DNA of 64,000 nucleotides, taken from Mediterranea sp. An20. GTDB taxonomy: Bacteria; Bacteroidota; Bacteroidia; Bacteroidales; Bacteroidaceae. A program made the translations under genes and the position numbers. The DNA lies in NCBI RefSeq assembly GCF_002160055.1, contig NZ_NFJV01000002.1, positions 62,001 to 126,000 on the forward strand, given 5' to 3'. Under the pieces are notes generated by a model, which was given only the letters and a program-made list of their open reading frames with translations, was not told the origin of the DNA and did not search any database. How positions within the stretch are numbered: the first letter of the stretch is position 1; every line of letters starts with the position of its first letter. Of this stretch, positions 36,125 through 44,629 are shown one piece after another.

Positions 36125-38404
36125 ATGAAAAAAAAACTCGCCATGTATGCAGCTGCCGCCTGTCTGTTGTGCAGTTGCGGTTCGCAAGAGATGCAGCGAT
36201 TCCGAACCGATTATTTCGGCTTGGATATTGACGCTAAGGGATATATTGTCGGGATGTGGAACACCATGCGCGAAAGTCGCAACTTCAGCCCGGCCGACCG
36301 TCCATCGCCCCTGTTGGCACTGTACGACGGTAGGCTGAAGCGGTATTACTATCCGCAGAAGGCCCGTTATGCCAACGGGAAGTATCGTTTGGAGTATGCC
36401 AATGGCTCGATTGCCACCGTGCGGCTGGAAGAAAAGGATAAGTATTTTAAACTGACGCTGGAGGCGTTGGACAACCGCGAGGGCATCAGCGGCATCCAAT
36501 GGGGCAACTATTATACGAACATCAACAATCTGTTGGGCGACATCATCGGCGTGGCACGCGACACGACGGCAGCCGTGAATTATGCCATCGGCGTTTTGGC
36601 GCTGGATGACAATACAATCGGCGGGGAATCGCGCTTCACGTCGGAGACAGGCTTTGGGGGATATATCGCCCACTCGCCGGACCCGGTGAACCATCCCTTG
36701 CCCGTTACCCTGCATGAGGGGCAGCAATTTACGATGGGCGGCGACGGCATCAGCGACGTGGCTTTCTACAACCGGAAGGAGCCTTACTACCGGATGCTGT
36801 ACGGTGGAGCAGCCAACGTAGACGAGAACGGACGTATCTATATTCATTATCACTCACGCGACCGCCGGAAAGGGGATTTGATTTATTCACCCGAAGGTGT
36901 TCCTATTTTGCAGAATAACGAACCGAACCACCTGATGCGTCAGGATGTGCCGGGCGTGGATTACATCGGTTCGTCCATCGCCCTTTGGGGGAGTCCGGAT
37001 AGCATCGCACTGATGGATGTCATTCAGACGGTTGTCTTGGAGGAAGGGCTGCCTTATACGACCTTCAACGGGAAATGGGTGAAAGACCCCACGGCGTTCA
37101 TGCCTGACGTGCTGACCTATGGAGGGGTGTACGACAGCGTGGCGTCGTATACCAAGCAGATGGGGTTGAAGGTGATTTCCGCCTATGATCAACCCTTCTT
37201 GCACCCGGACCGGAGCAACGGTGGCTTTATCGATGGAAAGGGGGAGCATGTGCGGAGGCCGTTCCACATGACGGGCGGAGACCTGTCACATCGGGAGTTT
37301 GCCGACTATCTGGCGAAAGAGGGGCTGATTTTCGGACGCACCACGATTACGAACTCAATGGCGCCGGGTACGTTAGACTGTAGTCCTGTGCCGTCGGATA
37401 GCGTCTGCATCCAGCATCGGCGTCACTTGGCTGCCGACCTTTCGGCGACAGATACATTGATTTACATTGACGACCCGACTTACCTGAATGAGATTGCTTG
37501 TTGGGAAGGACACTGCCCGGAGTTGAACATGGTGAAGATCGGGAAGGAACTGATTCACTATCTCGGTGTGTCGGATACGGCGCCTTACCACCTGCTGAAC
37601 GTGACGCGCGGTTATTGGAACACTGTACCGACAGCCCATCAGAAGGGAGCGAATGTCGATAAGCCGCAGGTGACCGTCGGCTGGGGCTATCAGGGGCTGG
37701 TGCCCAACCTGGAGTTGCAGGACGAAATAGCCCGCCACTATGCGGATATATGCAAGAACAGCGGTGTCGGTTATTTCGACTTAGACGGGCAGGAGTTCTT
37801 GTTCCACAGCGGATTCGGCAGCTATTCGGTGAAGCGTTTCTTTCGGGTCATGTTTGAGAAAGCGAAGGAATACGGACTGCCGGATATTCGTTTTACCGGT
37901 GCCACCCTGTCGGAAGGCTCCTGGCACTATCAGAGCATCTGGAACGTGGGCGGTGGGCTGAACATGTATGATGCCGACAAACGCCTTTGGGGCAGCACGA
38001 CCAGTCAAGGGAAAGACCTGCGTGATGTGACCTTTGCCAACTTCTTCCCTTCGTCGTTTGGCGGAAACTTCCCGATTACTGCCACCTCGACCGTCGAGCA
38101 ATATGAACATATCGAGGCGACGGCAGTTGGCTATGGGGCTACCTACAGCCTGCGTATCGGGCAGAAAGACGTGGAAAGTTGTCCGCAGAAATATGCTATC
38201 TTCCATGTCATCCGGACATGGGAAGAGGCACGGCGGGCAGATGCTTTCCCGACGCATATCCGGAAATTGCTCCAAGACCCTGCTTTGAGCTGGCGTTTGG
38301 AAGAGAAACCCGACAAAGCCGGATGGACACTCTTCCGGATGGAGAACGGGCAGAAACAAGAGGCGTATGATTTAGTTCCTGGACCGAACGGGCGGAATCA
38401 ATAA
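36125..38404 (+). CDS. Lipoprotein, putative glycoside hydrolase, unassigned family
   Basis: 759 residues with lipobox LCSC (Cys18). The N-terminal part (about 25-330) is beta-rich; the middle (about 330-640) looks like a TIM barrel. The segment GVGYFDLDGQEFLFHSGFGS (Asp552, Asp554, Glu557) resembles the nucleophile region of alpha-galactosidase-type enzymes (clan GH-D), and KVISAYDQPFLHPD may hold another catalytic acid. I cannot name a family. It is followed at 45 bp by a GH120 beta-xylosidase, which suggests the two attack one glycan. There is no SusC/SusD nearby. Confidence 0.55.
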   Translation: MKKKLAMYAAAACLLCSCGSQEMQRFRTDYFGLDIDAKGYIVGMWNTMRESRNFSPADRPSPLLALYDGRLKRYYYPQKARYANGKYRLEYANGSIATVRLEEKDKYFKLTLEALDNREGISGIQWGNYYTNINNLLGDIIGVARDTTAAVNYAIGVLALDDNTIGGESRFTSETGFGGYIAHSPDPVNHPLPVTLHEGQQFTMGGDGISDVAFYNRKEPYYRMLYGGAANVDENGRIYIHYHSRDRRKGDLIYSPEGVPILQNNEPNHLMRQDVPGVDYIGSSIALWGSPDSIALMDVIQTVVLEEGLPYTTFNGKWVKDPTAFMPDVLTYGGVYDSVASYTKQMGLKVISAYDQPFLHPDRSNGGFIDGKGEHVRRPFHMTGGDLSHREFADYLAKEGLIFGRTTITNSMAPGTLDCSPVPSDSVCIQHRRHLAADLSATDTLIYIDDPTYLNEIACWEGHCPELNMVKIGKELIHYLGVSDTAPYHLLNVTRGYWNTVPTAHQKGANVDKPQVTVGWGYQGLVPNLELQDEIARHYADICKNSGVGYFDLDGQEFLFHSGFGSYSVKRFFRVMFEKAKEYGLPDIRFTGATLSEGSWHYQSIWNVGGGLNMYDADKRLWGSTTSQGKDLRDVTFANFFPSSFGGNFPITATSTVEQYEHIEATAVGYGATYSLRIGQKDVESCPQKYAIFHVIRTWEEARRADAFPTHIRKLLQDPALSWRLEEKPDKAGWTLFRMENGQKQEAYDLVPGPNGRNQ

Positions 38405-38448
38405 AACAAGCATCAATAAGTAATCAATCGCTTACTCTTGCATTTCTT

Positions 38449-40329
38449 ATGAAAAAAGACATTTTATTGGCAGCCGGCTTATTATTGGTAAGCTGTTTGT
38501 CTGCCAGAGAGTATCATGTTTCTCCCTCCGGCAGTGACGCGGGAGAGGGCACGCAGGCATCGCCTTTCCGGACGATTAACTATGCCGCCCAAGTGGCATT
38601 GCCGGGCGACACAGTGACGGTGCACAACGGTGTCTATCGCGAGTGGGTCAATCCGCTGAACGGGGGAGAAAGCCCCGACAAGCGCATCCTCTACCGTGTG
38701 GCAGAGGGGGAAAAGGCAGAACTGAAAGGCTCGGAGTTGGTAACGAGCTGGAAGCGGGAAAAGAAGGGGAAAGGAGTATGGAAAGCGGTTGTCCCCAACA
38801 CCCTCTTCGGTGCCTATAACCCCTTTAACGAAAAACTGTATGGCGACTGGCTTTGGTCGGAACACACCTACCACACCGGCGACATCTACCTGAACGATGT
38901 CTCCTTATACGAGACTACCTCGCTGGAGAAGGTTTTCACACCCGATACCATCCGCAGCTTGCGCGACCCGGAAGGGACGACCTGCGTCTGGTACGCCGTA
39001 GTAGAAGCCGAGCAGACCATCCTTTATGCAAACTTCGGCACGGCAGATCCCAACCGCGAGACGGTCGAGATTTCCGTCCGTCCCACTTGTTTCTATCCGA
39101 CCCGGCAGGGATTGGACTACATCACCCTGCGCGGATTCCACATCAGCCAGGCCGCCACGCGCTGGGCTGCACCGACGGCAGAACAGGTAGGCATGGTGGC
39201 GACCCACTGGTGTAAGGGGTGGATTATTGAGAACAATGTCATCAAGAACTCCCGCTGCAATGGCATCACGCTGGGGAAGGAACGCAGCAGCGGTCACAAC
39301 CTTGAGTGCAACGACAAGCGGTTGGACGGTACGCTTCATTACATCGAAGTGATATTCAACGTCCTGCGGAGGGGCTGGAGCAAGGAGCAGGTAGGCTCGC
39401 ACATCGTGCGCAACAACGTCATTTCCGACTGTGAACAGACCGGTATCTGTGGCAGTATGGGCGCGGCGTTCAGTGAGATTTACGGGAATCATATCTACAA
39501 CATACTGGCGAAACAGCAGTTTGGCGGCGCAGAGATGGCGGGTATCAAACTGCATGGCGCGATTGATACCTATATTCACCACAACCGCATCCACCGCTCT
39601 GCGAACTACGGCATCTGGCTCGACTGGATGGCGCAGGGGGCGCGTGTCTCCTCCAATTTGCTGTATGACAACCTGGCGCCGGATCTCTTCTTCGAGGTCG
39701 ACCACGGACCTTATGTCGTTGACAACAACATCGCACTCTCCGCATGTTCCATTCAGGAAAACACGGACGGAGGCGCTTATCTTCACAATCTCTTCGCGGG
39801 CGACGTGGTGCGCTATGACGACCCACGCTATACGCCTTATCACTTGAACCACTCGACGGAGGTGAAAGGCTTCCGTACCATCACGGAGGGCGACCACCGT
39901 TTCTATAACAATCTCTTCGTCGGAGGGGATGACGCGAAGAAGAAGTACGGGCTGTCTGCGTTCGATGCCTCCCAGTGGCCTGTCGTCGCGGCAGACAATC
40001 TCTTCTTGGGCAGTGCCAAACCGATGAGCGGCAAGGAGCAGGGATGGGTCATGGAGACCGAAGACCCGAACCTTCGCATCGAGGAGACGCCGGACGGTGT
40101 TTATCTGATTTCGGACATCGACTGTGCGGAACTGGCGGCCTTCAAGGGTAAGCCGGTAGATGCCCGTCGGTTGGGCGTGGCGAAACTTTCGGGCTATCCG
40201 TTTGAGCATCCGGACGGGACGCCTTTCGTCTTGGACAAGGATTATTGGGGTAAGACACGTTCCGGGCAGGCACCGACGGTCGGTCCCGTAGAAACCCTTC
40301 CGCATGGCAATCGCATCCGGGTATGGTAA
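38449..40329 (+). CDS. GH120-type beta-xylosidase, probable lipoprotein
   Basis: 626 residues. Lipobox LVSC (Cys16) or signal peptide, then a right-handed beta-helix. The opening EYHVSPSGSDAGEGTQASPF and the body closely resemble my memory of the GH120 xylosidase of Thermoanaerobacterium. Asp392 in GIWLDWMAQGARVS and Glu416 in LFFEVDHGPYVVD correspond to the catalytic nucleophile and acid/base; AGIKLHGAIDTYIHHNRIH is also conserved. It would remove xylose from the non-reducing end of xylo-oligosaccharides. Sits as the last gene of a likely three-gene unit with nnr and the 759-residue lipoprotein. Confidence 0.8.
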   Translation: MKKDILLAAGLLLVSCLSAREYHVSPSGSDAGEGTQASPFRTINYAAQVALPGDTVTVHNGVYREWVNPLNGGESPDKRILYRVAEGEKAELKGSELVTSWKREKKGKGVWKAVVPNTLFGAYNPFNEKLYGDWLWSEHTYHTGDIYLNDVSLYETTSLEKVFTPDTIRSLRDPEGTTCVWYAVVEAEQTILYANFGTADPNRETVEISVRPTCFYPTRQGLDYITLRGFHISQAATRWAAPTAEQVGMVATHWCKGWIIENNVIKNSRCNGITLGKERSSGHNLECNDKRLDGTLHYIEVIFNVLRRGWSKEQVGSHIVRNNVISDCEQTGICGSMGAAFSEIYGNHIYNILAKQQFGGAEMAGIKLHGAIDTYIHHNRIHRSANYGIWLDWMAQGARVSSNLLYDNLAPDLFFEVDHGPYVVDNNIALSACSIQENTDGGAYLHNLFAGDVVRYDDPRYTPYHLNHSTEVKGFRTITEGDHRFYNNLFVGGDDAKKKYGLSAFDASQWPVVAADNLFLGSAKPMSGKEQGWVMETEDPNLRIEETPDGVYLISDIDCAELAAFKGKPVDARRLGVAKLSGYPFEHPDGTPFVLDKDYWGKTRSGQAPTVGPVETLPHGNRIRVW

Positions 40330-40510
40330 ACTGCGAATAGTGTATGTTTTTTCTTGTTTTTAGCCCCAACTCCCTTCACGCCTTCACGGTGGCATAATGT
40401 GCAGTGAATGAACAAAATGTGGTGAAGGCAGATGCTTTCACGTATCTTTCACAACACAGTCTGTGGATGGTGTGTGGGTTGAACAACACTTCACCGGTTC
40501 TTCTCTTATA

Positions 40511-40598
40511 CTTTGAAGGCAGATGTCTTGTGGCTTGGAAGCCTGCTTCTAAGCCTTAAGGTATCTGCTTCACAAGTATAAGAAGAAAGCCTGTGGAG
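40511..40598. repeat. 22-bp imperfect tandem array (4 units)
   Basis: Units start at 40511, 40533, 40555 and 40577, with recurring GAAG, CTGCTTC and AAG. The same plan as the array at 6743-6830. It lies in the 537-bp spacer 40330-40866. That spacer also holds the repeated TTTCACAACA near 40448, as at 42742, and the promoter below. Confidence 0.75.
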
Positions 40599-40752
40599 TC
40601 CCTCCAATTCGTGCCATCTGTGGCTTGCCATTCATCTCTTCTTCTTGCATCGGGCTGTTTCAAAAAGCTCCGGTTTCAGTCGCACATCGCTACCCAATGT
40701 TACAGAAAGGGTGCAAAAGAGATATTGTACATCTTTTTGCTGATATTATACA

Positions 40753-40783
40753 TTGGGCGGAGTTTTTTGAAGTGCTAATTTTG
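40753..40783 (+). promoter_or_regulatory. Bacteroides-type promoter for the small-lipoprotein/barrel cluster
   Basis: TTG (40753-40755), 20 nt, TAATTTTG (40776-40783). The first possible gene begins at 40867. Confidence 0.7.
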
Positions 40784-40866
40784 TCCCCGAATAAATTTGT
40801 AATAAGCTTATGGGAGAAGTTCCATACTTCCTGCATGAATTTCGCCAACGGGTTGGATATACACGT

Positions 40867-41160
40867 ATGAATCATATATTATGGTTCATCATGGGACTGC
40901 TGCTGTCCGCGTGTGCCGGGGGCAGGAACCCGGCACATTGCGGCAAGTCTCTCCCGGCTGTTTCTCCTCGGGAGATCCGTTTGTGTTGTTTGGTGCTGGT
41001 CGGAATCCCGGTTTCGCATCTGGTCTATTTGTTTGACAGGCAAAGGAACTATTTTTATGTTACCCGGAAAAATATCTTGGAGAAGAAACTGAAGTGCACG
41101 TCCGGCCAGACTTCTTTGAAAGAGGTGTTGCTCAGGTTGGCTGACGATAGCCCGATTTGA
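40867..41160 (+). CDS. Small putative lipoprotein
   Basis: 97 residues from the Met at 40867. A hydrophobic start with the lipobox-like LSAC (Cys15). The rest has no recognisable domain; the end SGQTSLKEVLLRLADDSP faintly recalls the STN domain of TonB-dependent receptors, so it may be the remnant of a longer protein. A Met at 40810 in the same frame would remove the signal sequence from the N-terminus. Preceded by a good promoter and followed by another small lipoprotein gene. Confidence 0.45.
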   Translation: MNHILWFIMGLLLSACAGGRNPAHCGKSLPAVSPREIRLCCLVLVGIPVSHLVYLFDRQRNYFYVTRKNILEKKLKCTSGQTSLKEVLLRLADDSPI

Positions 41161-41294
41161 AATAGAATTGTAATATAATGCATAAAAAATGCATGTAGTC
41201 CACGAAATAATACACTTTTGATACACGGGCAATAGAAAATAATGACTAATTTTGAAGCGATATAGACAAATTCTTAACCTTAAAGCATTCAACA

Positions 41295-41444
41295 ATGAAG
41301 AGTAACAGAATTTTTCAAGTTGGGGAAAAGGTAGGTTGTTTTTTCCTGCTGTTCCCGTTGATGTTTTCTTGTTCATCTAATGGTGGCAATAAGAATTATG
41401 CTCATAAGAGAATTGATTTTATAAGTATTTACCCAGTAAAATGA
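41295..41444 (+). CDS. Very small putative lipoprotein
   Basis: 49 residues: basic start, hydrophobic segment CFFLLFPLMF and a cysteine in MFSCSSNGGN that fits a lipobox. No domain. It starts 7 bp before the barrel pseudogene, so it may be in its operon. A possible -7 box TAATTTTG lies at 41247-41254. Confidence 0.5.
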   Translation: MKSNRIFQVGEKVGCFFLLFPLMFSCSSNGGNKNYAHKRIDFISIYPVK

Positions 41445-41451
41445 TGTTTAT

Positions 41452-41993
41452 ATGAGGATTTTTCTTTTTATTCTTGCATTTGTTTGTCTTCCGTTTGTCT
41501 GCCATGCGCAGGCGAAGGACAAAGGCTTCTTTATGGAAATGAACATCGGATATGCCCATACGGACTATCATGATGACAGCTATATGTTATTGTCACCCCG
41601 CATTGGCTATCAATTTAACGATCGGTGGGCGGCCGGGGTGAAATATATTGGAGAGACTGACAACTATCTGCAATATCACACGTTGGGGGATATGCTCAAT
41701 TCTGTTTCTGGCAGAATCACCGTTGGAGGGCTTTTGCAGAAGGTGGAGTTACCTTTGGAATGCTGACAGACAGTCCTTATGGAGGAGAGTATGATGACTG
41801 TGAGGTGGAAGCTGGTATTTCTTTGGGTATCTCATATAGCTTGAGCCACCATTTGAATTTGATGCTCCGTTATTTGCATATAGGCTATAGTGAATCACTT
41901 CGTGCGCATGGAAATGCTTGCTGGGGCGACCACAAGTTCATCTTGGATGCCAATATCAGCAGATTGCAGATTGGTGTGCAATATATTTTCTGA
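41452..41993 (+). pseudogene. Outer-membrane beta-barrel gene with a one-base frameshift
   Basis: The first 78 codons and the last part (from about 41690) lie in different frames. Together they would give about 180 residues that match the intact neighbour at 42102 throughout: signal peptide to CHAQ, GYQFNDRWAAGVKYIGE, and the C-terminal SRLQIGVQYIF with the terminal Phe of barrel proteins. The break maps to a short G-run at 41684-41689 (TTGGGGGA), where one base is missing relative to the paralogue. This could be decay, a sequencing error, or slippage-based switching. It is a tandem duplicate of the next gene. Confidence 0.85.
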
Positions 41994-42101
41994 TGGGATG
42001 GAAGCTGCGTGTTTTGGCGGCCCCAAATGAAGGGGCACGCTGCTAATTGTAACCGTGGAAGAGAAGTTATCATACATATTTACCCTATAAATAATTGATT
42101 T

Positions 42102-42659
42102 ATGAAAAAAAAGTTTTTTCTGATAGCTGCATGGCTATTTTGTATGCCTTTGGTTAGCCGGGCACAAGCTGACGACGGCAAGGGGATGTTTGTAGAACTG
42201 AACATTGGACATGCCCATACATATTATCATGACGATGATGGGGTTTACACCATCTTGTCTCCTCGTTTGGGCTATCAATTCAATGACCGGTGGTCTGCCG
42301 GTATCAAATATATCGGAGAAATCAACAATGATTTGCAGTACCATACAGGCGGCATATATGCACAATATAACTTTTGGCAGAAAAACCGTTTCAAGACTTT
42401 CGTCGAAGGGGCTTTCACCTTGGGTGTGGCAGAAGAAGGGCTGGATGGTGGAAATGATGACGGAACAGATTTGGAAGCCGGCTTTTCATTCGGTGCTTCT
42501 TATACCTTAAGCAATCATTTCAATCTATTGTTGCGTTATCTTTATGTCGGTTTCAGTCATTCTGTTCGCGTACATCAGAAAGCTTGTTGGGGCGACCACA
42601 GTTTTATCTTGGATGCCAATCTCAGCAGGTTGCAGATAGGTGTGCAATATATTTTCTGA
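42102..42659 (+). CDS. Small outer-membrane beta-barrel protein
   Basis: 185 residues with a signal peptide (about 1-21, SRAQA) and an eight-strand-type pattern: alternating hydrophobic strands such as GMFVELNIGHAHTYYHDD, YTILSPRLGYQFNDRWSAGIKYIG and FNLLLRYLYVGFSHSVR, ending in Phe. It looks like an OmpW/opacity-type small porin-like barrel of unknown role. It is a tandem paralogue of the frameshifted gene at 41452 with a nearly identical 3' end. A strong hairpin (42710-42774) follows. Confidence 0.85.
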   Translation: MKKKFFLIAAWLFCMPLVSRAQADDGKGMFVELNIGHAHTYYHDDDGVYTILSPRLGYQFNDRWSAGIKYIGEINNDLQYHTGGIYAQYNFWQKNRFKTFVEGAFTLGVAEEGLDGGNDDGTDLEAGFSFGASYTLSNHFNLLLRYLYVGFSHSVRVHQKACWGDHSFILDANLSRLQIGVQYIF

Positions 42660-42709
42660 TGGGCACAAGGAAACCAGCCTAAATTAGGAAACCACAAGGA
42701 AACCACATG

Positions 42710-42776
42710 AAAGCGGTGTGAAAGCCGTGTGAAGGATGTATCTTTCACAACAATCGGCTGATTCACACCGCTTTTT
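42710..42776 (+). terminator. Terminator hairpin after the barrel gene
   Basis: AAAGCGGTGTGAAAGCCG (42710-42727) pairs with CGGCTGATTCACACCGCTTT (42755-42774) with a two-base bulge, followed by TTTTA. A smaller inner hairpin is built from TGTGAAGG and TCTTTCACA. Confidence 0.8.
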
Positions 42777-42812
42777 ATGTCGGTGAAAGCGTGAGGGCAT
42801 TATCATGGCAAC

Positions 42813-42896
42813 TCTAAAGTGAAGAGTTACGTTGCTAAAATGAAGGTTTACGCCGCTAAAGTGAAGGTTTACGTCGCTAAAGTGAAGGTTTATCGG
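42813..42896. repeat. 21-bp tandem array (4 units)
   Basis: Units start at 42813, 42834, 42855 and 42876, each close to GCTAAAGTGAAGGTTTACG. They code by chance for a repetitive peptide, but no gene is supported. Spacer 42660-43366 (707 bp) otherwise holds repeats only. Confidence 0.85.
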
Positions 42897-42918
42897 AATA
42901 AGAAATCAACCAGAATTA

Positions 42919-43266
42919 GTTTATATCAAACACAGAGACACGGAGACACAAAGTTCTGTAACTGTCTGTCGGTAAAAATGACGGGAGGCACAGAGTCCGA
43001 GGGTGTGTCAAAATTCAAAATCACTATCATTAGCTTCGCCCAAAACCTCTTTTGACTATTTCATTAAGGTATAGTCTGTCATGTTGAGCGGAGCGGAGCG
43101 AAGTCGAAACATCCCACATTACGCATAGTGAGACCCCTCGACCAAACTCGGGGTGACAGAATGGTAAGTAATATCTATCTTGATACACCCTCATACGAGA
43201 GAAGGGGAATTAACTCTGTGAGCTATGGACAAAAACTCTGTGTCTCCGTGCCTCTGTGTTTCATAG
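42919..43266. repeat. Element of about 350 bp bounded by CAGAGACACGGAGACAC inverted repeats
   Basis: Left end 42919-42960 and right end 43229-43266 are inverted copies of AAACACAGAGACACGGAGAC. The left end matches 61158-61193 in opposite orientation at 33 of 36 positions. The inside holds no gene and carries a nested imperfect palindrome (43075-43160). No transposase: it resembles a non-autonomous repeat (MITE-like) or a decayed one. Confidence 0.6.
43075..43160. repeat. Imperfect palindrome, REP-like
   Basis: TCTGTCATGTTGAG at the left end pairs loosely with CTCGGGGTGACAGA at the right end (TGACAGA/TCTGTCA exact). The inner part has GCGGAGCGGAGCGAAGTCGA. It resembles the dispersed GTCATNNTGAGCG-type repeats found in many bacteria; that likeness is from memory. 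Confidence 0.5.
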
Positions 43267-43306
43267 AGGCACTGGTTTTCCCGGGTGTGAGAGGAGGTAA
43301 AAACAA

Positions 43307-43342
43307 AAGTAGGAAGAAAACGAAACAGTTTTCTTCCTACTT
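43307..43342 (-). terminator. Terminator of the gal operon
   Basis: AAGTAGGAAGAAAAC (43307-43321) and GTTTTCTTCCTACTT (43328-43342) form a perfect 15-bp stem with a 6-nt loop, followed by TTGTTTTT on the minus strand. It lies 24 bp past the galK stop. Confidence 0.88.
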
Positions 43343-43366
43343 AATTGCGACAGAAATAAGGTCCTT

Positions 43367-44521
43367 TTATTCTAATCTGCGTGCACCGTCACTGATGACA
43401 ACATCGTAGATTTTCGGACTTCTGTTGAATTTCTTTTTGAATTCTTCCTTGGCTTTCTCTATGAAGGTGCTGTAGAGCTCTTCTTTTACTAAGTTGATGG
43501 TGCAGCCGCCAAATCCACCGCCCATGACACGCGAACCTGTAACGCCGCAGTCGAATGCCAGGTCGTTCAGGAAGTCGAGTTCTTCGCAGCTTACTTCATA
43601 CAGCTTGCTCATGCCATAGTGTGTTTCATACATCTTCTGGCCTACGGTTTCATAGTCATCTTTTTCCAATGCATCGCACACATCCAATACGCGTTGGATT
43701 TCTTCGATGACGTATTCGGCACGCTTGTAGTCTTCTTCGCTGATTTCAGCCTGTACTTCCTGCAACATTTCCATAGAGCAGTCGCGCAGGAATTCTACAT
43801 GCGGGTGTCTCTTTTGGATAGCCGCTACTGCCGTTTCGCAGCTTTGGCGACGCTTGTTGTAGGCCGACGAAGCCAGTTCGTGCTTCACTACCGAGTCAAC
43901 CAGAACCAAGCGGTATCCCTTCGGTTCGAAGTGGTAATATTGATATTCCAACGAACGGCAGTCCAAACGAATCAGGTTGTCTTTCTTGCCGAATACGGAA
44001 GCAAACTGGTCCATGATGCCGCAGTTTACGCCGCAATAATTATGCTCGGTAGCCTGACCCACCTTGGCCAGTTCGAACTTGTCTATCTTGTTGTCGCCAA
44101 ACAAGTCATTCAGGGCGTATGCATACGTGCTCTCCAATGCTGCCGACGACGACATGCCTGCACCCAGAGGAACATCACCCGAGAAGGCCGTGTTGAATCC
44201 CTTCACGTCAACGCCCCGCTTAATCATTTCCCGGCATACGCCGAAGATGTATCTGGCCCAGCTGGCACGAGGTGCGTCTTCTTCGTTCAGGCCGAATTCT
44301 ACATAGTCCTTCAGGTCGATGGAGTAAGCTTTTACCTTGTCTGTGCCGTTCGGCTTGATTTCGGCAATCATACCTTTATCGATGGCGCCGGGAAAAACAA
44401 AACCGCCGTTGTAATCAGTATGCTCACCAATGAGGTTGATGCGTCCCGGAGCTGCATATATGGCTCCCGTTGTTCCGTCAAAGTGCTTGACAAAACGACT
44501 TCTTACATGTTCTATATCCAT
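43367..44521 (-). CDS. galK: Galactokinase
   Basis: 384 residues from the Met at 44521 (MDIEHVRSRFVKHF); the frame's upstream start at 44617 is rejected because the extension has no homology to the family. Signature GRINLIGEHTDYNGG (26-40) and the GHMP ATP-binding LGAGMSSSAALE are intact, and SRVMGGGFGGCTINLV is the third motif. It phosphorylates galactose at C1 in the cytoplasm, the first committed step of the Leloir pathway. Third gene of the galM-MFS-galK unit. Confidence 0.97.
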   Translation of the reverse strand: MDIEHVRSRFVKHFDGTTGAIYAAPGRINLIGEHTDYNGGFVFPGAIDKGMIAEIKPNGTDKVKAYSIDLKDYVEFGLNEEDAPRASWARYIFGVCREMIKRGVDVKGFNTAFSGDVPLGAGMSSSAALESTYAYALNDLFGDNKIDKFELAKVGQATEHNYCGVNCGIMDQFASVFGKKDNLIRLDCRSLEYQYYHFEPKGYRLVLVDSVVKHELASSAYNKRRQSCETAVAAIQKRHPHVEFLRDCSMEMLQEVQAEISEEDYKRAEYVIEEIQRVLDVCDALEKDDYETVGQKMYETHYGMSKLYEVSCEELDFLNDLAFDCGVTGSRVMGGGFGGCTINLVKEELYSTFIEKAKEEFKKKFNRSPKIYDVVISDGARRLE

Positions 44522-44629
44522 GACGTTTATGTATTTAATGAATAATAAGTAACTGTTCGAATTTAATTGTAGGGCTTTAATGAATGACCGGACCTCTGCC
44601 ATCGGCAGGAGGTCCAATCATTCGTCGTT

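Noticed and set aside
38905..40305. 466-residue minus-strand ORF opposite the GH120 gene
   Set aside because: Shadow of the xylosidase, with no domain, signal or promoter.
42819..43055. 78-residue ORF reading through the 21-bp repeats
   Set aside because: The repetitive peptide is created by the tandem repeat; no homologue-like features and no promoter.
44522..44617. N-terminal extension of galK to 44617
   Set aside because: The 32 added residues do not resemble galactokinases; MDIEHVR at 44521 is the family-like start.
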